From: Streptomyces paludis
Lineage (GTDB): Bacteria; Actinomycetota; Actinomycetes; Streptomycetales; Streptomycetaceae
Reading direction: 5' to 3'
NCBI RefSeq assembly: GCF_003344965.1
Contig: NZ_CP031194.1
Span: forward strand, 372,001 to 436,000
Length of the DNA stretch: 64,000 nt
The notes beneath the pieces were generated by a model, which made no database searches, was not told the origin of the DNA, and saw nothing but the letters and a program-made list of their open reading frames with translations. A program made the position numbers and the translations under genes. Positions 1 to 10,623 of this stretch are shown here, piece after piece; the stretch's first letter is position 1; each line of letters begins with the position of its first letter.

Positions 1-275
1 TCGGCGCGAAGGTCGAGATCTACGAGCTGATCAACGCGCTGACCGACGCCGGGCACGCGGTGCTGATGATCTCCAGCGATCTGCCCGAGGTGCTCGGTAT
101 GAGCGACCGGGTGCTGGTGATGGCGCAGGGCCGGCTGGCCGGTGAACTCGCCGCGCACGAGGCGACGCAGGACGCGGTGATGGCGCTCGCCGTCGGCGCG
201 ACGGACACGACCCGTACGGCGGACATGTCCCGTACGGAGAACGACGAAGGGGTGGAGGGCTCCCGTGGCCACTGA
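1..275 (+). CDS. rbsA: Ribose-type sugar ABC transporter ATPase, C-terminal end (partial)
   Basis: This is the 3' end of a sugar-import ATPase that energises uptake through the permease encoded next. The reading frame is open from base 3 and ends with TGA at 273-275. The visible residues contain the stretch after the second Walker B motif, [18 protein letters not shown], which is typical of RbsA/MglA/AraG ATPases and holds the switch-region 'SSDLPE' signature. The stop overlaps the start of the permease fusion gene by 11 bases, so the two are translationally coupled. The gene begins upstream of the window. A ribokinase and RbsD downstream make ribose the likely substrate, although close relatives carry other pentoses or hexoses. 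Confidence 0.9.
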   Translation, partial: GAKVEIYELINALTDAGHAVLMISSDLPEVLGMSDRVLVMAQGRLAGELAAHEATQDAVMALAVGATDTTRTADMSRTENDEGVEGSRGH

Positions 276-2223
276 CACGCTGAAGAACACGAAGGGGGCC
301 GGTGGCGCCTCGGCGATCCGCCGCGTACTCCTCGACAACGGCGCGCTCAGCGCGCTGGTGGTGCTGGTGGTGGCGATGTCGCTGCTGTCCGGCGACTTCC
401 TCACCACGCAGAACCTGCTCAATGTCGGTGTGCAGGCCGCCGTGACGGCGATCCTCGCCTTCGGTGTCACCTTCGTCATCGTCTCGGCGGGCATCGATCT
501 GTCGGTGGGTTCGGTGGCGGCGCTCTCCGCGACCGTGCTGGCGTGGGCCGCGACCTCCGAGGGTGTGCCGGTGGTGCTGGCGGTCGTGCTGGCCGTGGTC
601 ACCGGTGTGGCCTGCGGTCTGGTCAACGGCGCGCTTGTCTCGTACGGCAAACTGCCGCCGTTCATCGCGACGTTGGCGATGCTGTCGGTGGGCCGCGGGC
701 TCTCGCTGGTGATCTCGCAGGGCTCTCCGATCCCCTTCCCGGACTCCGTCTCCCATCTCGGGGAGACCCTCGGCGGCTGGCTGCCGGTGCCGGTGCTCGT
801 GATGGTCGTGATGGGGCTGATCACCGCGGTGATCCTGAACCGCAGCTATCTGGGCCGGTCGATGTACGCGATCGGCGGCAACGAGGAGGCGGCGCGGCTG
901 TCCGGGCTGCGGGTCAGGCGGCAGAAGGTCGCCGTCTACGCGCTGTCGGGGCTGTTCGCCGCCGTCGCGGGGATCGTCCTGGCCTCCCGGCTCTCCTCGG
1001 CGCAGCCGCAGGCCGCGCAGGGGTACGAGCTGGACGCGATCGCGGCGGTCGTCATCGGCGGCGCCAGTCTGTCCGGCGGGGTCGGCAAGGCGTCCGGGAC
1101 GCTGATCGGCGCGCTGATCCTCGCGGTGCTGCGCAACGGCCTCAACCTGCTGTCGGTGTCGGCGTTCTGGCAGCAGGTGGTCATCGGTGTGGTGATCGCG
1201 CTGGCGGTGCTGCTGGACACCGTACGCCGCCGGGCCGGTTCGACGCCGGCCGCCAACGAGGCGTCGGGCGGGGGCGGTTCGGGCGGCAAGCGGGCCCGTA
1301 CGGTCCAGTACACGGTGGCCGCCGTGCTGGTGGCCGCGATCCTGGGCGGTATCTCGCTGTGGAACGGCGGTTCGTCCGCCGGTGGCACGACCAAGCTGGG
1401 GCTCTCGGTCTCCACGCTCAACAACCCCTTCTTCGTCCAGCTGAAGGAGGGCGCCCAGGCCGAGGCGAAGGCGAAGGGCGTCGAGCTGACGGTCACCGAC
1501 GCGCAGAACGACGCCTCCCAACAGGCCAACCAGATACAGAACTTCACCAGCGAGGGCATGTCGGCGGTGATCATCAACCCGGTCGACTCGGACGCGTCGG
1601 GTCCCTCGGTGCGCGCCGCGAACAAGGCGGACATCCCGGTGGTCGCCGCCGACCGCGGGGTGAACAAGGCGGATCTCGCGACGCTCGTCGCCTCCGACAA
1701 CGTGGCCGGCGGCCGGCAGGCGGCGCAGGCGCTGGCGGAGAAGCTCGGCGGCAAGGGGAAGGTCGTGGTCCTTCAGGGCACCGCGGGCACCTCGGCCAGC
1801 CGTGAGCGCGGCCAGGGCTTCACCGAGGGCATCAAGACGTACCCCGGTATCCAGGTGGTCGCCCGGCAGCCCGCGGACTTCGACCGCACCAAGGGCCTCG
1901 ATGTGATGACGAACCTGCTCCAGGCGCACGGTGATGTGAACGGTGTGTTCGCCGAGAACGACGAGATGGCGCTCGGCGCCGTCAAGGCACTGGGGGCCAG
2001 GGCGGGTACTTCGGTGCCGGTCGTCGGCTTCGACGGGACGCCGGACGGGCTGAAGGCGATCGAGGCGGGCACCCTGTACGCGTCGGTGGCGCAGCAGCCG
2101 AAGGAGCTGGGCCGACTGGCGGTGCTCAACGCGATCGGGGCGGCGGACGGCGAGAAGCTCAGCGCCGAGGTCAAGGTCCCGGTCAAGGTGGTCACGGCGG
2201 AGAATGTCGCCGACTTCTCCTGA
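265..2223 (+). CDS. Fused ribose ABC permease and substrate-binding protein (RbsC-RbsB)
   Basis: This 652-residue protein joins two parts that are normally separate. Residues 1 to about 325 are an RbsC-type permease with multiple membrane segments and a conserved cytoplasmic loop ([11 protein letters not shown]). A Gly/Ser-rich linker at about 328-345 and one more membrane segment at about 349-365 lead into an RbsB-type periplasmic-binding-protein fold from about 375 to the end. That domain starts near STLNNPFF and includes [12 protein letters not shown]. The extra segment would place the binding domain outside the cell, tethered to its own permease. The GTG start follows GGAGGG at 254-259. 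The gene sits between rbsA and rbsK. No separate binding-protein gene is present, which supports a functional fusion rather than an assembly error. Such fusions occur in some actinobacteria. Confidence 0.9.
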   Translation: MATDTLKNTKGAGGASAIRRVLLDNGALSALVVLVVAMSLLSGDFLTTQNLLNVGVQAAVTAILAFGVTFVIVSAGIDLSVGSVAALSATVLAWAATSEGVPVVLAVVLAVVTGVACGLVNGALVSYGKLPPFIATLAMLSVGRGLSLVISQGSPIPFPDSVSHLGETLGGWLPVPVLVMVVMGLITAVILNRSYLGRSMYAIGGNEEAARLSGLRVRRQKVAVYALSGLFAAVAGIVLASRLSSAQPQAAQGYELDAIAAVVIGGASLSGGVGKASGTLIGALILAVLRNGLNLLSVSAFWQQVVIGVVIALAVLLDTVRRRAGSTPAANEASGGGGSGGKRARTVQYTVAAVLVAAILGGISLWNGGSSAGGTTKLGLSVSTLNNPFFVQLKEGAQAEAKAKGVELTVTDAQNDASQQANQIQNFTSEGMSAVIINPVDSDASGPSVRAANKADIPVVAADRGVNKADLATLVASDNVAGGRQAAQALAEKLGGKGKVVVLQGTAGTSASRERGQGFTEGIKTYPGIQVVARQPADFDRTKGLDVMTNLLQAHGDVNGVFAENDEMALGAVKALGARAGTSVPVVGFDGTPDGLKAIEAGTLYASVAQQPKELGRLAVLNAIGAADGEKLSAEVKVPVKVVTAENVADFS

Positions 2224-2317
2224 TGACCGCGCGCCGTTCGGTGCCCTCCCGGGCAGGCTCTGCCCCCGACCGACACCCCCGACCGACACCCGCACTCCCC
2301 GACGGAAAGAGACAGTG

Positions 2318-3295
2318 ATGTACGACTACGACCTGCTGGTCGTAGGGTCGGCCAACGCCGACCTGGTGATCGGCGTCGAACGGCGCCCGGGCGCGGGCGA
2401 GACCGTGCTCGGCTCGGACCTGGCCCTCCATCCGGGCGGCAAGGGCGCCAACCAGACGGTCGCCGCCGCCCGCCTCGGCGCCCGTACGGCCCTGCTGGCC
2501 CGGGTCGGTGACGACGCGCACGGCCGGCTGCTGCTCGACTCGCAGCGCGCGGCGGGCGTCGACACGACCGGGGTGCTCTCCGGCGGGGCGCCCACCGGGG
2601 TCGCGGTGATCACGGTGGACCCGTCGGGTGACAACAGCATCGTGGTGTCCCCGGGCGCCAACGCCCGGCTCTCCCCGGCGGATGTCGCCGCCGCGGCGGA
2701 CCGGATCCGGGCCGCGCGGGTGGTCTCCGTACAGTTGGAGATCCCGCTGGAGACGGTCGCCGAGGTGGTACGGACGCTGGCGCCCGGCACCCGCCTCGTC
2801 CTCAATCCCTCACCGCCGGTGGAGCTGCCGGCCGAGATCCTCGCCGCGTGCGATCCGCTGATCCTCAACGAGCACGAGGTACGGGTGGTGCTCGGCCGGA
2901 CGGCGGAGGCGCCCGGGGCGCGCGAGGACGACGGCCCCGAGGAGTGGGCGCGGGCGCTGCTGGCGCTCGGTCCGCGGTCGGTGGTGATCACCCTGGGCGA
3001 GCGGGGCGCGCTGGTGGCGGACGCCGGTGCGACGGAGCTGGTGGAGTCCGTACGGGTACGGGCCGTGGACACGACGGGCGCGGGTGATGCGTTCACGGCG
3101 GCGCTGGCCTGGCGGCTGAGCGCCGGCGAGGCGCCGGCGGACGCGGCGCGGTACGCGGCGCGGGTGGGGGCGGCGGCCGTCACCAAGGAGGGCGCGCAGG
3201 CGTCCTTCCCGACGGCGGCGGAGGTGGCGGCGCTGACCGGCGCCCCCGGACCGGAAGAGGCACCGGAAGAAGCGCCGGAAGCGGTGGAGCGATGA
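2318..3295 (+). CDS. rbsK: Ribokinase
   Basis: This PfkB-family kinase phosphorylates D-ribose with ATP to ribose 5-phosphate after import. The 325-residue length is typical. Diagnostic features are an N-terminal substrate loop (GGKGANQTVAAARLG) and the C-terminal signature DTTGAGDAF at about residue 251, whose Asp is the catalytic base and whose Gly residues form the anion hole. The ATG at 2318 was chosen because GGAAAGAG lies just upstream and the protein then begins MYDYDLLVVGSAN, matching the family; the frame is open further upstream but without a homologous N-terminus. The stop overlaps the rbsD start by four bases (ATGA). Confidence 0.95.
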   Translation: MYDYDLLVVGSANADLVIGVERRPGAGETVLGSDLALHPGGKGANQTVAAARLGARTALLARVGDDAHGRLLLDSQRAAGVDTTGVLSGGAPTGVAVITVDPSGDNSIVVSPGANARLSPADVAAAADRIRAARVVSVQLEIPLETVAEVVRTLAPGTRLVLNPSPPVELPAEILAACDPLILNEHEVRVVLGRTAEAPGAREDDGPEEWARALLALGPRSVVITLGERGALVADAGATELVESVRVRAVDTTGAGDAFTAALAWRLSAGEAPADAARYAARVGAAAVTKEGAQASFPTAAEVAALTGAPGPEEAPEEAPEAVER

Positions 3296-3678
3296 AGCGG
3301 CACGGGATTCTGAACCGCCATCTGGCGGGCGCGCTGGCCGAGTTGGGCCATGGGGACGGGGTCCTGGTGTGCGACGCGGGGATGCCGGTCCCGGCGGGCC
3401 CGCGCGTGGTGGACCTGGCGTTCGTGGCCGGGGTGCCGTCGTTCGCCGAGGTGCTGAGCGGTCTGCTGGCGGAGCTGGTGGTGGAGGGCGCGACGGCGGC
3501 GGGCGAGGTGCGGGAGGCGAATCCGGCGGCGGCGGCGCTGCTGGCGGACCTGCCGGAGCTGCGGTTCGTCACGCACACGGAGCTGAAGGAGCTGTCGGCG
3601 GGCGCGCGGCTGGTCGTACGGACGGGTGAGGCGCGGCCGTACGCGAATGTCCTGCTGCGGTGCGGCGTGTTCTTCTGA
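3292..3678 (+). CDS. rbsD: D-ribose pyranase
   Basis: RbsD interconverts the pyranose and furanose forms of D-ribose so that ribokinase receives a usable form. The 128-residue length matches the family. The N-terminus MKRHGILNRHLAGALAELGH carries the conserved catalytic His region, and the C-terminus has the RTGEARPYANVLLRCGV type of ending seen in RbsD. It overlaps rbsK by four bases, is the last gene of the ribose operon, and is followed within 20 bases by a strong inverted repeat. Confidence 0.95.
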   Translation: MKRHGILNRHLAGALAELGHGDGVLVCDAGMPVPAGPRVVDLAFVAGVPSFAEVLSGLLAELVVEGATAAGEVREANPAAAALLADLPELRFVTHTELKELSAGARLVVRTGEARPYANVLLRCGVFF

Positions 3679-3693
3679 CGGCCCGGACGGAGA

Positions 3694-3736
3694 AGAAGGG
3701 CGGTCGCCCGGGGGTTTCCCCGGGTGACCGCCCTTC
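3694..3736. terminator. Bidirectional terminator between rbsD and icd
   Basis: An inverted repeat with arms of about 17-19 bases (AGAAGGGCGGTC... paired with ...GACCGCCCTTCT) has a short loop. It lies between the convergent rbsD and icd genes, so it can terminate both. Both flanks carry an AGAAG/CTTCT edge that gives short A/T runs. Confidence 0.85.
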
Positions 3737-3754
3737 TGTCTGTCCGCGTCCGGA

Positions 3755-6010
<2,256 letters not shown>

Positions 6011-6048
6011 TCAAGATATCTCGTGACCCCGCTCCCCGGGACAGGGCC

Positions 6049-6074
6049 CCGCCCACCCCGGCCGGGGTGGGCGG
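6049..6074. terminator. 26-base perfect palindrome between the VOC gene and icd
   Basis: Arms CCGCCCACCCC and GGGGTGGGCGG flank GGCC, giving a perfect 26-base dyad. It lies 10 bases after the VOC gene stop (leftward) and about 75 bases before the icd start, so it most likely terminates the VOC transcript. There is no T run, as is common in Streptomyces. Confidence 0.7.
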
Positions 6075-6084
6075 TCCGGGCCGG

Positions 6085-6561
6085 TCAGGGGGTCCGGTCG
6101 GCGGCGGCCAGGAGCGCGGCGATGTCCAGCTTCTTCATCCCGAGCATGGCCTTCATGGCCCGCTGGGCACGCTCCTGGTCCGGGTCGGTGAGCAGCTCGG
6201 CCATCGCGTCGGGCACCACCTGCCACGACAGGCCGTACCGGTCCTTCAGCCAGCCGCAGGGGCCCTCCTCGCCGCCTGCGGAGAGGGTGTTCCAGTAGTA
6301 GTCGACCTCCTCCTGGTCCGCGCAGCCGACCGAGAACGAGACGGCCTCGCTGAAGGTGAACTCCGGGCCGCCGTTGATCGCGGTGTATGCCTGGCCGTCG
6401 AGGACGAAGTCCACGGTCAGGGTGGTGCCGGCGGGCCGGGGACCGGCCTCCCCGTAGTACGAGATACCGGTGATCCGGGAGTTCGGGAAGACGGACACAT
6501 AGAACTCCGCGGCCGCCTCGCTCTCGGTGTCGAACCAGAGGTTGGGGGTGATCCGGGGCAT
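6085..6561 (-). CDS. VOC family protein (PhnB / 3-demethylubiquinone methyltransferase-like fold)
   Basis: This 158-residue soluble protein belongs to the vicinal-oxygen-chelate superfamily, of the PhnB-like type formerly labelled 3-demethylubiquinone-9 3-methyltransferase. It shows the paired beta-alpha-beta units: NLWFDTESEAAAEFYVSVFP near the start and a second half containing EAVSFSVGCADQEEVDYYW. The ATG at 6561 follows GGAGAGAG, which decides the start. Its substrate is unknown, and the neighbouring genes (icd, amino-acid permease) give no clue. Confidence 0.8.
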   Translation of the reverse strand: MPRITPNLWFDTESEAAAEFYVSVFPNSRITGISYYGEAGPRPAGTTLTVDFVLDGQAYTAINGGPEFTFSEAVSFSVGCADQEEVDYYWNTLSAGGEEGPCGWLKDRYGLSWQVVPDAMAELLTDPDQERAQRAMKAMLGMKKLDIAALLAAADRTP

Positions 6562-6748
6562 CGCTCTCTCCTCCACGTCGGTACGCGCCGGGCGGGGCGG
6601 TGGCACCACCCGTTGTCAGTTCCGACCGCCGCCGAGGCGGAAACTCATCGCCGGGTGCGCCGCGGAATTGGTTTTGCCGGCGGGGCGGTGCCCGGGGAGA
6701 CTGGGGCGTCCGCCTCCCCGTACCCCCACGAAAGCAGTCTGACCGCAC

Positions 6749-8128
6749 ATGCACGACATAGCATCCGCTCCCCCGTCCTCTGAGCAGCTCGCCGGAGGGC
6801 TGAAGCAGCGGCATCTGACCATGCTGGGGCTCGGCGGCGTCATCGGGGCCGGGCTCTTCGTCGGTTCGGGCGCGGGGATCGCGGTGGCCGGGCCCGGGAT
6901 CGTCGTCTCGTATCTGATCGCGGGCGCGCTGGCGATGTGTGTGATGCGGATGCTGGGCGAGATGTCGGCCGCGCTGCCCGCGTCGGGTTCGTTCTCCGTG
7001 CACGCCGAGCGGGCGCTCGGGCGGTGGGCCGGGTTCACGGTGGGCTGGCTGTACTGGTTCCTGCTGGTGGTCGTGCTCGCGGTGGAGGCGACGGGGGCGG
7101 CGGGGATCGCGCACGGCTGGGTGCCCGGTGTGCCGCAGTGGACGTGGGTGCTGCTCTTCATGGTGGTCTTCACCGGCGCGAACCTCGTCGCGGTGAAGAA
7201 CTTCGGCGAGTTCGAGTTCTGGTTCGCGATCATGAAGGTGGCCGCGATCGTCGCGTTCCTGGTCCTCGGGGTGCTCGCGATCCTCGGTGTCCTGCCCGAC
7301 ACCGCACCGGTCGGGCTCGCCAATGTCACCGGGCAGGGCGGCTTCCTGCCGGGCGGCTGGCAGGGGGTGATCTCGGGGGTGCTCGCCGTGATCTTCGCCT
7401 TCGGCGGTCTGGAGGTCGTCACGATCGCGGCGGCGGAGTCGGACGATCCGGTGCGGTCGGTGGCGCGGGCGGTGCGCAGCGCGATGTTCCGGATCCTGTT
7501 CTTCTACGTCGGATCGATGGCCGTGATCGTGACCGTGCTGCCGTGGACCGCGCAGAAGGCGGGGCTGAGCCCGTATGTCACCGTGCTCGACGCGATCGGG
7601 GTGCCGTCCGCCGGGCAGATCATGAACATCGTGGTGTTCGTGGCGCTGCTCTCCGCCCTCAACGCCAATCTGTACGGCTCGTCGCGGATGGTCTTCTCGC
7701 TGGCCGAGCGGGGCGAGGCACCGCGCTCGCTGCTCAAGCTGGGCGGCGGGGGTGTGCCGCGGCGGGCGGTGCTGGCGTCGGTGGCGTTCGGCTTCTGCTC
7801 GGTGCTGCTGAATCTGCGGTGGCCGGACTCGGTCTTCCTCTACATGCTCAACGCGGTCGGCGCGGTGCTGCTCTTCGTCTGGGCGCTGATCGCCGTGTCG
7901 CAGCTGCGGCTGCGGCGCGTCATCGAGGCGCGGACGCCGGAGCGGCTGGTCCTGCGGATGTGGCTCTTCCCCTGGCTGACCTGGGCGGCGCTGCTGGCGA
8001 TGGCGGTGGTGTTCGGGCTGATGCTGGCCGACGACACGGCGCGTCCGCAGCTGCTGTGGTCGCTGGGCGCGACGGCGCTGGTCCTGGCGGTCGCGGGGGT
8101 ACGGGAGTGGCGGGCGCGGCGCGCCTGA
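6749..8128 (+). CDS. Amino-acid permease, APC superfamily
   Basis: This 459-residue integral membrane protein has about 12 hydrophobic segments and belongs to the amino-acid/proton symporter family of the GABA/asparagine/lysine type. Near the N-terminus it has the family signature GLGGVIGAGLFVGSG, followed by MRMLGEMSAALPASGSFS, both conserved in this subfamily. The exact substrate cannot be read from sequence. It is divergent from the VOC gene and stands alone. No attenuator or riboswitch was recognised in the 187-base spacer. Confidence 0.85.
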   Translation: MHDIASAPPSSEQLAGGLKQRHLTMLGLGGVIGAGLFVGSGAGIAVAGPGIVVSYLIAGALAMCVMRMLGEMSAALPASGSFSVHAERALGRWAGFTVGWLYWFLLVVVLAVEATGAAGIAHGWVPGVPQWTWVLLFMVVFTGANLVAVKNFGEFEFWFAIMKVAAIVAFLVLGVLAILGVLPDTAPVGLANVTGQGGFLPGGWQGVISGVLAVIFAFGGLEVVTIAAAESDDPVRSVARAVRSAMFRILFFYVGSMAVIVTVLPWTAQKAGLSPYVTVLDAIGVPSAGQIMNIVVFVALLSALNANLYGSSRMVFSLAERGEAPRSLLKLGGGGVPRRAVLASVAFGFCSVLLNLRWPDSVFLYMLNAVGAVLLFVWALIAVSQLRLRRVIEARTPERLVLRMWLFPWLTWAALLAMAVVFGLMLADDTARPQLLWSLGATALVLAVAGVREWRARRA

Positions 8129-8188
8129 CGCCCGGCCGGCGTCGGGGCACCGCGCCCGCCGGTGTGCGGGGGCCGGTGGGGGAAGCCG

Positions 8189-9031
8189 TCAGGCGGCCGT
8201 ACGGTGGCAGCGGATCCACGCGGCCTGTCCGCCGTCGACCAGCAGATCCGTACCGGTGATGTAGAGCGATCCGGGGCCGGTGAGGAAGGCGACCGCCTCG
8301 GCGATCTCCCCGGGGGTCCCGGTGCGGCCCGCGCCGCAGTCCTCCAGCATCTTCATCATGTGGACGCCGGACGCCGAATCGGCCTCCGCCTTGGCCATCG
8401 CGGTGGAGACGACACCCGGGCTCACGGTGTTGACCCGGGCGCCGAGGCGGTTCCAGGCGAGCGCGGCGGCCTGTACCCGCAGATGGTTGGAGCGCTTGGT
8501 GACGCAGTACGCGGAAGTCGCGTCGGCGCCGATGGCGGTGACCACACCGAGGCCGGGGAGCCGGTCCGTCGGGGTGGTGGCGAGCGCGAACTCGTCCTCC
8601 CGGCTGAGCTGCGCGTAGTGCCCGGCCATGCTGGAGACGCACACCAGTGACGTACCGCGGGTCGCCACCGTCTCGAAGACGTCGATGACATGGGCGGTGC
8701 CCATCATGTTGACGTCGATGATCGCCTCGGCCGGGGCGGTCGCGGGCGAGAGCCCGGCGGTGTGGACGACGGCGGTCACCCGTCCCTCACCGGCCGCGGT
8801 CGCGGCGAGCTTCTCGACCGCGGAGCGGTCGGAGACATCGGTGACCACGCCCCGTACCGCGTAACCCTCGGCGGTGAGCGCGCCGAGGGTCTCGTCGAGC
8901 CGCCGTTCGGAGGCGTCGGCGAGGATCACGGTCCGCCCGCCGCCCAGCCGGCGCGCGATCGACGCGCCCATGCCTCCCGCGCCCGTGACCACGACCACGT
9001 CACGGCGTTCTGTCTGCTGGCCGTCCACCAC
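8189..9031 (-). CDS. SDR family oxidoreductase linked to a P450 set
   Basis: This 280-residue NAD(P)-dependent short-chain dehydrogenase/reductase has the nucleotide motif TGAGGMG near residue 16 and the catalytic YxxxK as YCVTK. The C-terminal ITGTDLLVDGG is standard for classical SDRs. The segment between the cofactor site and the active site is longer than usual. It lies downstream of the leftward P450-ferredoxin-reductase genes, separated by 117 bases holding two hairpins. It may therefore be partly uncoupled from them, yet could oxidise the alcohol that the P450 makes. That pathway link is inference. Confidence 0.8.
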   Translation of the reverse strand: MVDGQQTERRDVVVVTGAGGMGASIARRLGGGRTVILADASERRLDETLGALTAEGYAVRGVVTDVSDRSAVEKLAATAAGEGRVTAVVHTAGLSPATAPAEAIIDVNMMGTAHVIDVFETVATRGTSLVCVSSMAGHYAQLSREDEFALATTPTDRLPGLGVVTAIGADATSAYCVTKRSNHLRVQAAALAWNRLGARVNTVSPGVVSTAMAKAEADSASGVHMMKMLEDCGAGRTGTPGEIAEAVAFLTGPGSLYITGTDLLVDGGQAAWIRCHRTAA

Positions 9032-9068
9032 GGTGCAACTCCCTGGACTCGGTTGAAGGTTGAAGGTC

Positions 9069-9126
9069 GGGGGCGCTGGGCCCTGACTCCGGCGCCCCCG
9101 GGTCCGCCGGCCGGTGACCGGCGGAC
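9069..9126 (-). terminator. Double hairpin after the ferredoxin reductase gene
   Basis: Two inverted repeats sit side by side. GGGGGCGC/GCGCCCCC occupies 9069-9076 and 9092-9099. GTCCGCCGG/CCGGCGGAC occupies 9102-9110 and 9118-9126, with a seven-base loop. Both lie between the reductase stop (9149) and the SDR start (9031), and would end or reduce transcription into the SDR. Confidence 0.7.
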
Positions 9127-9148
9127 GGCGCTATGTGTCAGACAGGCC

Positions 9149-10339
9149 CTAGACGACCCCGGCGGCCGGGGCGAGGGTGCGTACCGCCTCGGCCCATGGC
9201 GTGCGGGCCGCGATGGCCGCGCGCCAGGGCCGGATGGCCCTCGGCGGCAGGCCGACCACGAGCACCCCGGACAGCCGGTCGCCGGTGCGGTACGCGACCA
9301 TGAACCGGCGCTCGTCCAAGTCGCCCTCCACGACGGTGACTTCGTCGTGGCCCCGCAGATATCCGAACGCCTGGACCTTCATGTCGTACTGGTCGGACCA
9401 GAAGTACGGCACCGGCGCGAACGGCTTGCGGGCCTCCGGACGCAGCAGGTTGCGGGCGGCGGCCATGCCCTGCTCGGCCGCGTTGGTGCGGTGCTCGATC
9501 CGCATCCGCGCGCCGAAGAGCGGGTTGTGCCAGTGGGCCACGTCCCCGGCGCCGTACACACCGGGGGCGGCGGCGCTGTACTCGTCGCACACCAGCCCGT
9601 TGTCGACGGTGAGGCCGCTGTCCGCGAGCCACTCGGTGTTGGGTACGGAGCCGATGGCCACCAGCACCTCGTCGGCCCCGACCAGCTCGCCGTCGGCGAG
9701 CCGTACCCCGCCGTCGGTCACCTCGCCGACGGTGACCCCGGTGCGCAGGGTCACCCCGTGCTCCCGGTGGGCGCCCGACAGGACGCGGCCGACCTCCTCG
9801 CCGACCGCGTGGGCCAGCGGTACGGGCGCCGGTTCGAGGAGGGTGACCTCGCAGCCGAGGCCCCGCGCCACGGCGGCGGCCTCCGCGCCGAGGAACCCGG
9901 CCCCGACGATCACCAGGCGCCGCCCGGGCCCCAGCCGGTCCCGCAGGGCCAGCGCGTCGTCGAGGGTACGGAGCACATGCGCGTGCCCCGTGCCGGGCAG
10001 CCGGCGCGGCCGTACCCCGGTGGCCACGACCAGACCGTCGTACGGTACCCGGGAGCCGTCGCCCAGCAGCACGGTGCGCGCGGCGAGGTCGAGGCCGGTG
10101 GCGCCGATGCCGAGGCGCAGATCGAGGCCGAGGGCGTCCAGGTCGGCCGGGGAGCGCAGGGGCAGCCGGTGCGGCTCCCACTCCCCGGAGAGGATCTGTT
10201 TGGAGAGCGGCGGCCGGTCGTAGGGGGCGTCCGGCTCGTCGCCGACGAGGGTCAGCTCGCCGTCGTATCCCTCCCGGCGCAGCGCCTCGGCCGCCGCGAG
10301 CCCGGCGGCCGAGGCGCCGACGACCAGGATCCGGTTCAC
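9149..10339 (-). CDS. FAD-dependent ferredoxin reductase (P450 electron donor)
   Basis: This 396-residue protein moves electrons from NAD(P)H through FAD to the adjacent ferredoxin and on to the P450. It has the FAD-binding GxGxxG-like VVGASAAGLAAAEALR at the N-terminus, the PYDRPPLSK motif typical of putidaredoxin-reductase/BphA4-type enzymes, a second dinucleotide motif (IVGAGFLGAE) and the GDVAHW FAD motif. The GTG start at 10339 overlaps the ferredoxin stop (GTGA), so the two are coupled. An upstream extension in the same frame has no family similarity. A dedicated reductase next to the P450 is less common in Streptomyces than a P450-ferredoxin pair alone. Confidence 0.9.
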   Translation of the reverse strand: MNRILVVGASAAGLAAAEALRREGYDGELTLVGDEPDAPYDRPPLSKQILSGEWEPHRLPLRSPADLDALGLDLRLGIGATGLDLAARTVLLGDGSRVPYDGLVVATGVRPRRLPGTGHAHVLRTLDDALALRDRLGPGRRLVIVGAGFLGAEAAAVARGLGCEVTLLEPAPVPLAHAVGEEVGRVLSGAHREHGVTLRTGVTVGEVTDGGVRLADGELVGADEVLVAIGSVPNTEWLADSGLTVDNGLVCDEYSAAAPGVYGAGDVAHWHNPLFGARMRIEHRTNAAEQGMAAARNLLRPEARKPFAPVPYFWSDQYDMKVQAFGYLRGHDEVTVVEGDLDERRFMVAYRTGDRLSGVLVVGLPPRAIRPWRAAIAARTPWAEAVRTLAPAAGVV

Positions 10340-10533
10340 TTCTCCACCAGCCGGATCGCGGCGGCCGGGCAGAGGCCGGCGGCTTCCCGTACCTCCTCGT
10401 CGAGGGCGGTGTCGGGGTCGCTGTCGAGCAGGATCACCACGCCGTCGTCGTCGCGCTGGTCGAATACGTCGGGGGCGCTCATGACGCACAGGCCCGCCGA
10501 GACACACTTCGGTTCGTCCACTTCCACATGCAT
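10336..10533 (-). CDS. [3Fe-4S] ferredoxin
   Basis: This 65-residue ferredoxin has the single-cluster ligand pattern Cys10-x5-Cys16 ... Cys55-Pro, typical of the [3Fe-4S] ferredoxins that serve bacterial P450s. The acidic surface (DQRDDDG and DSDPD segments) suits docking to a P450. It lies between the P450 gene (about 90 bases upstream) and the reductase gene (four-base overlap), completing a three-component system. Confidence 0.93.
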   Translation of the reverse strand: MHVEVDEPKCVSAGLCVMSAPDVFDQRDDDGVVILLDSDPDTALDEEVREAAGLCPAAAIRLVEK

Positions 10534-10623
10534 GGTCTTGTCCTCGTTCCTCGTCCTCGTCCTGATGGGGGGTTGTCCAGTGCCGGTCGCGTCCGGTGAC
10601 GGTCGCGTCCGGTGCGGCGTGAA

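Noticed and set aside
31..2295. Long antisense open frame (754 codons) opposite the ribose permease fusion
   Set aside because: It is Arg/His/Gly-rich with no domain, and lies opposite a well-supported gene; high GC makes such shadow frames common. The same applies to long antisense frames at 4001-6298, 16737-20306, 23361-26075 and 61044-63314.
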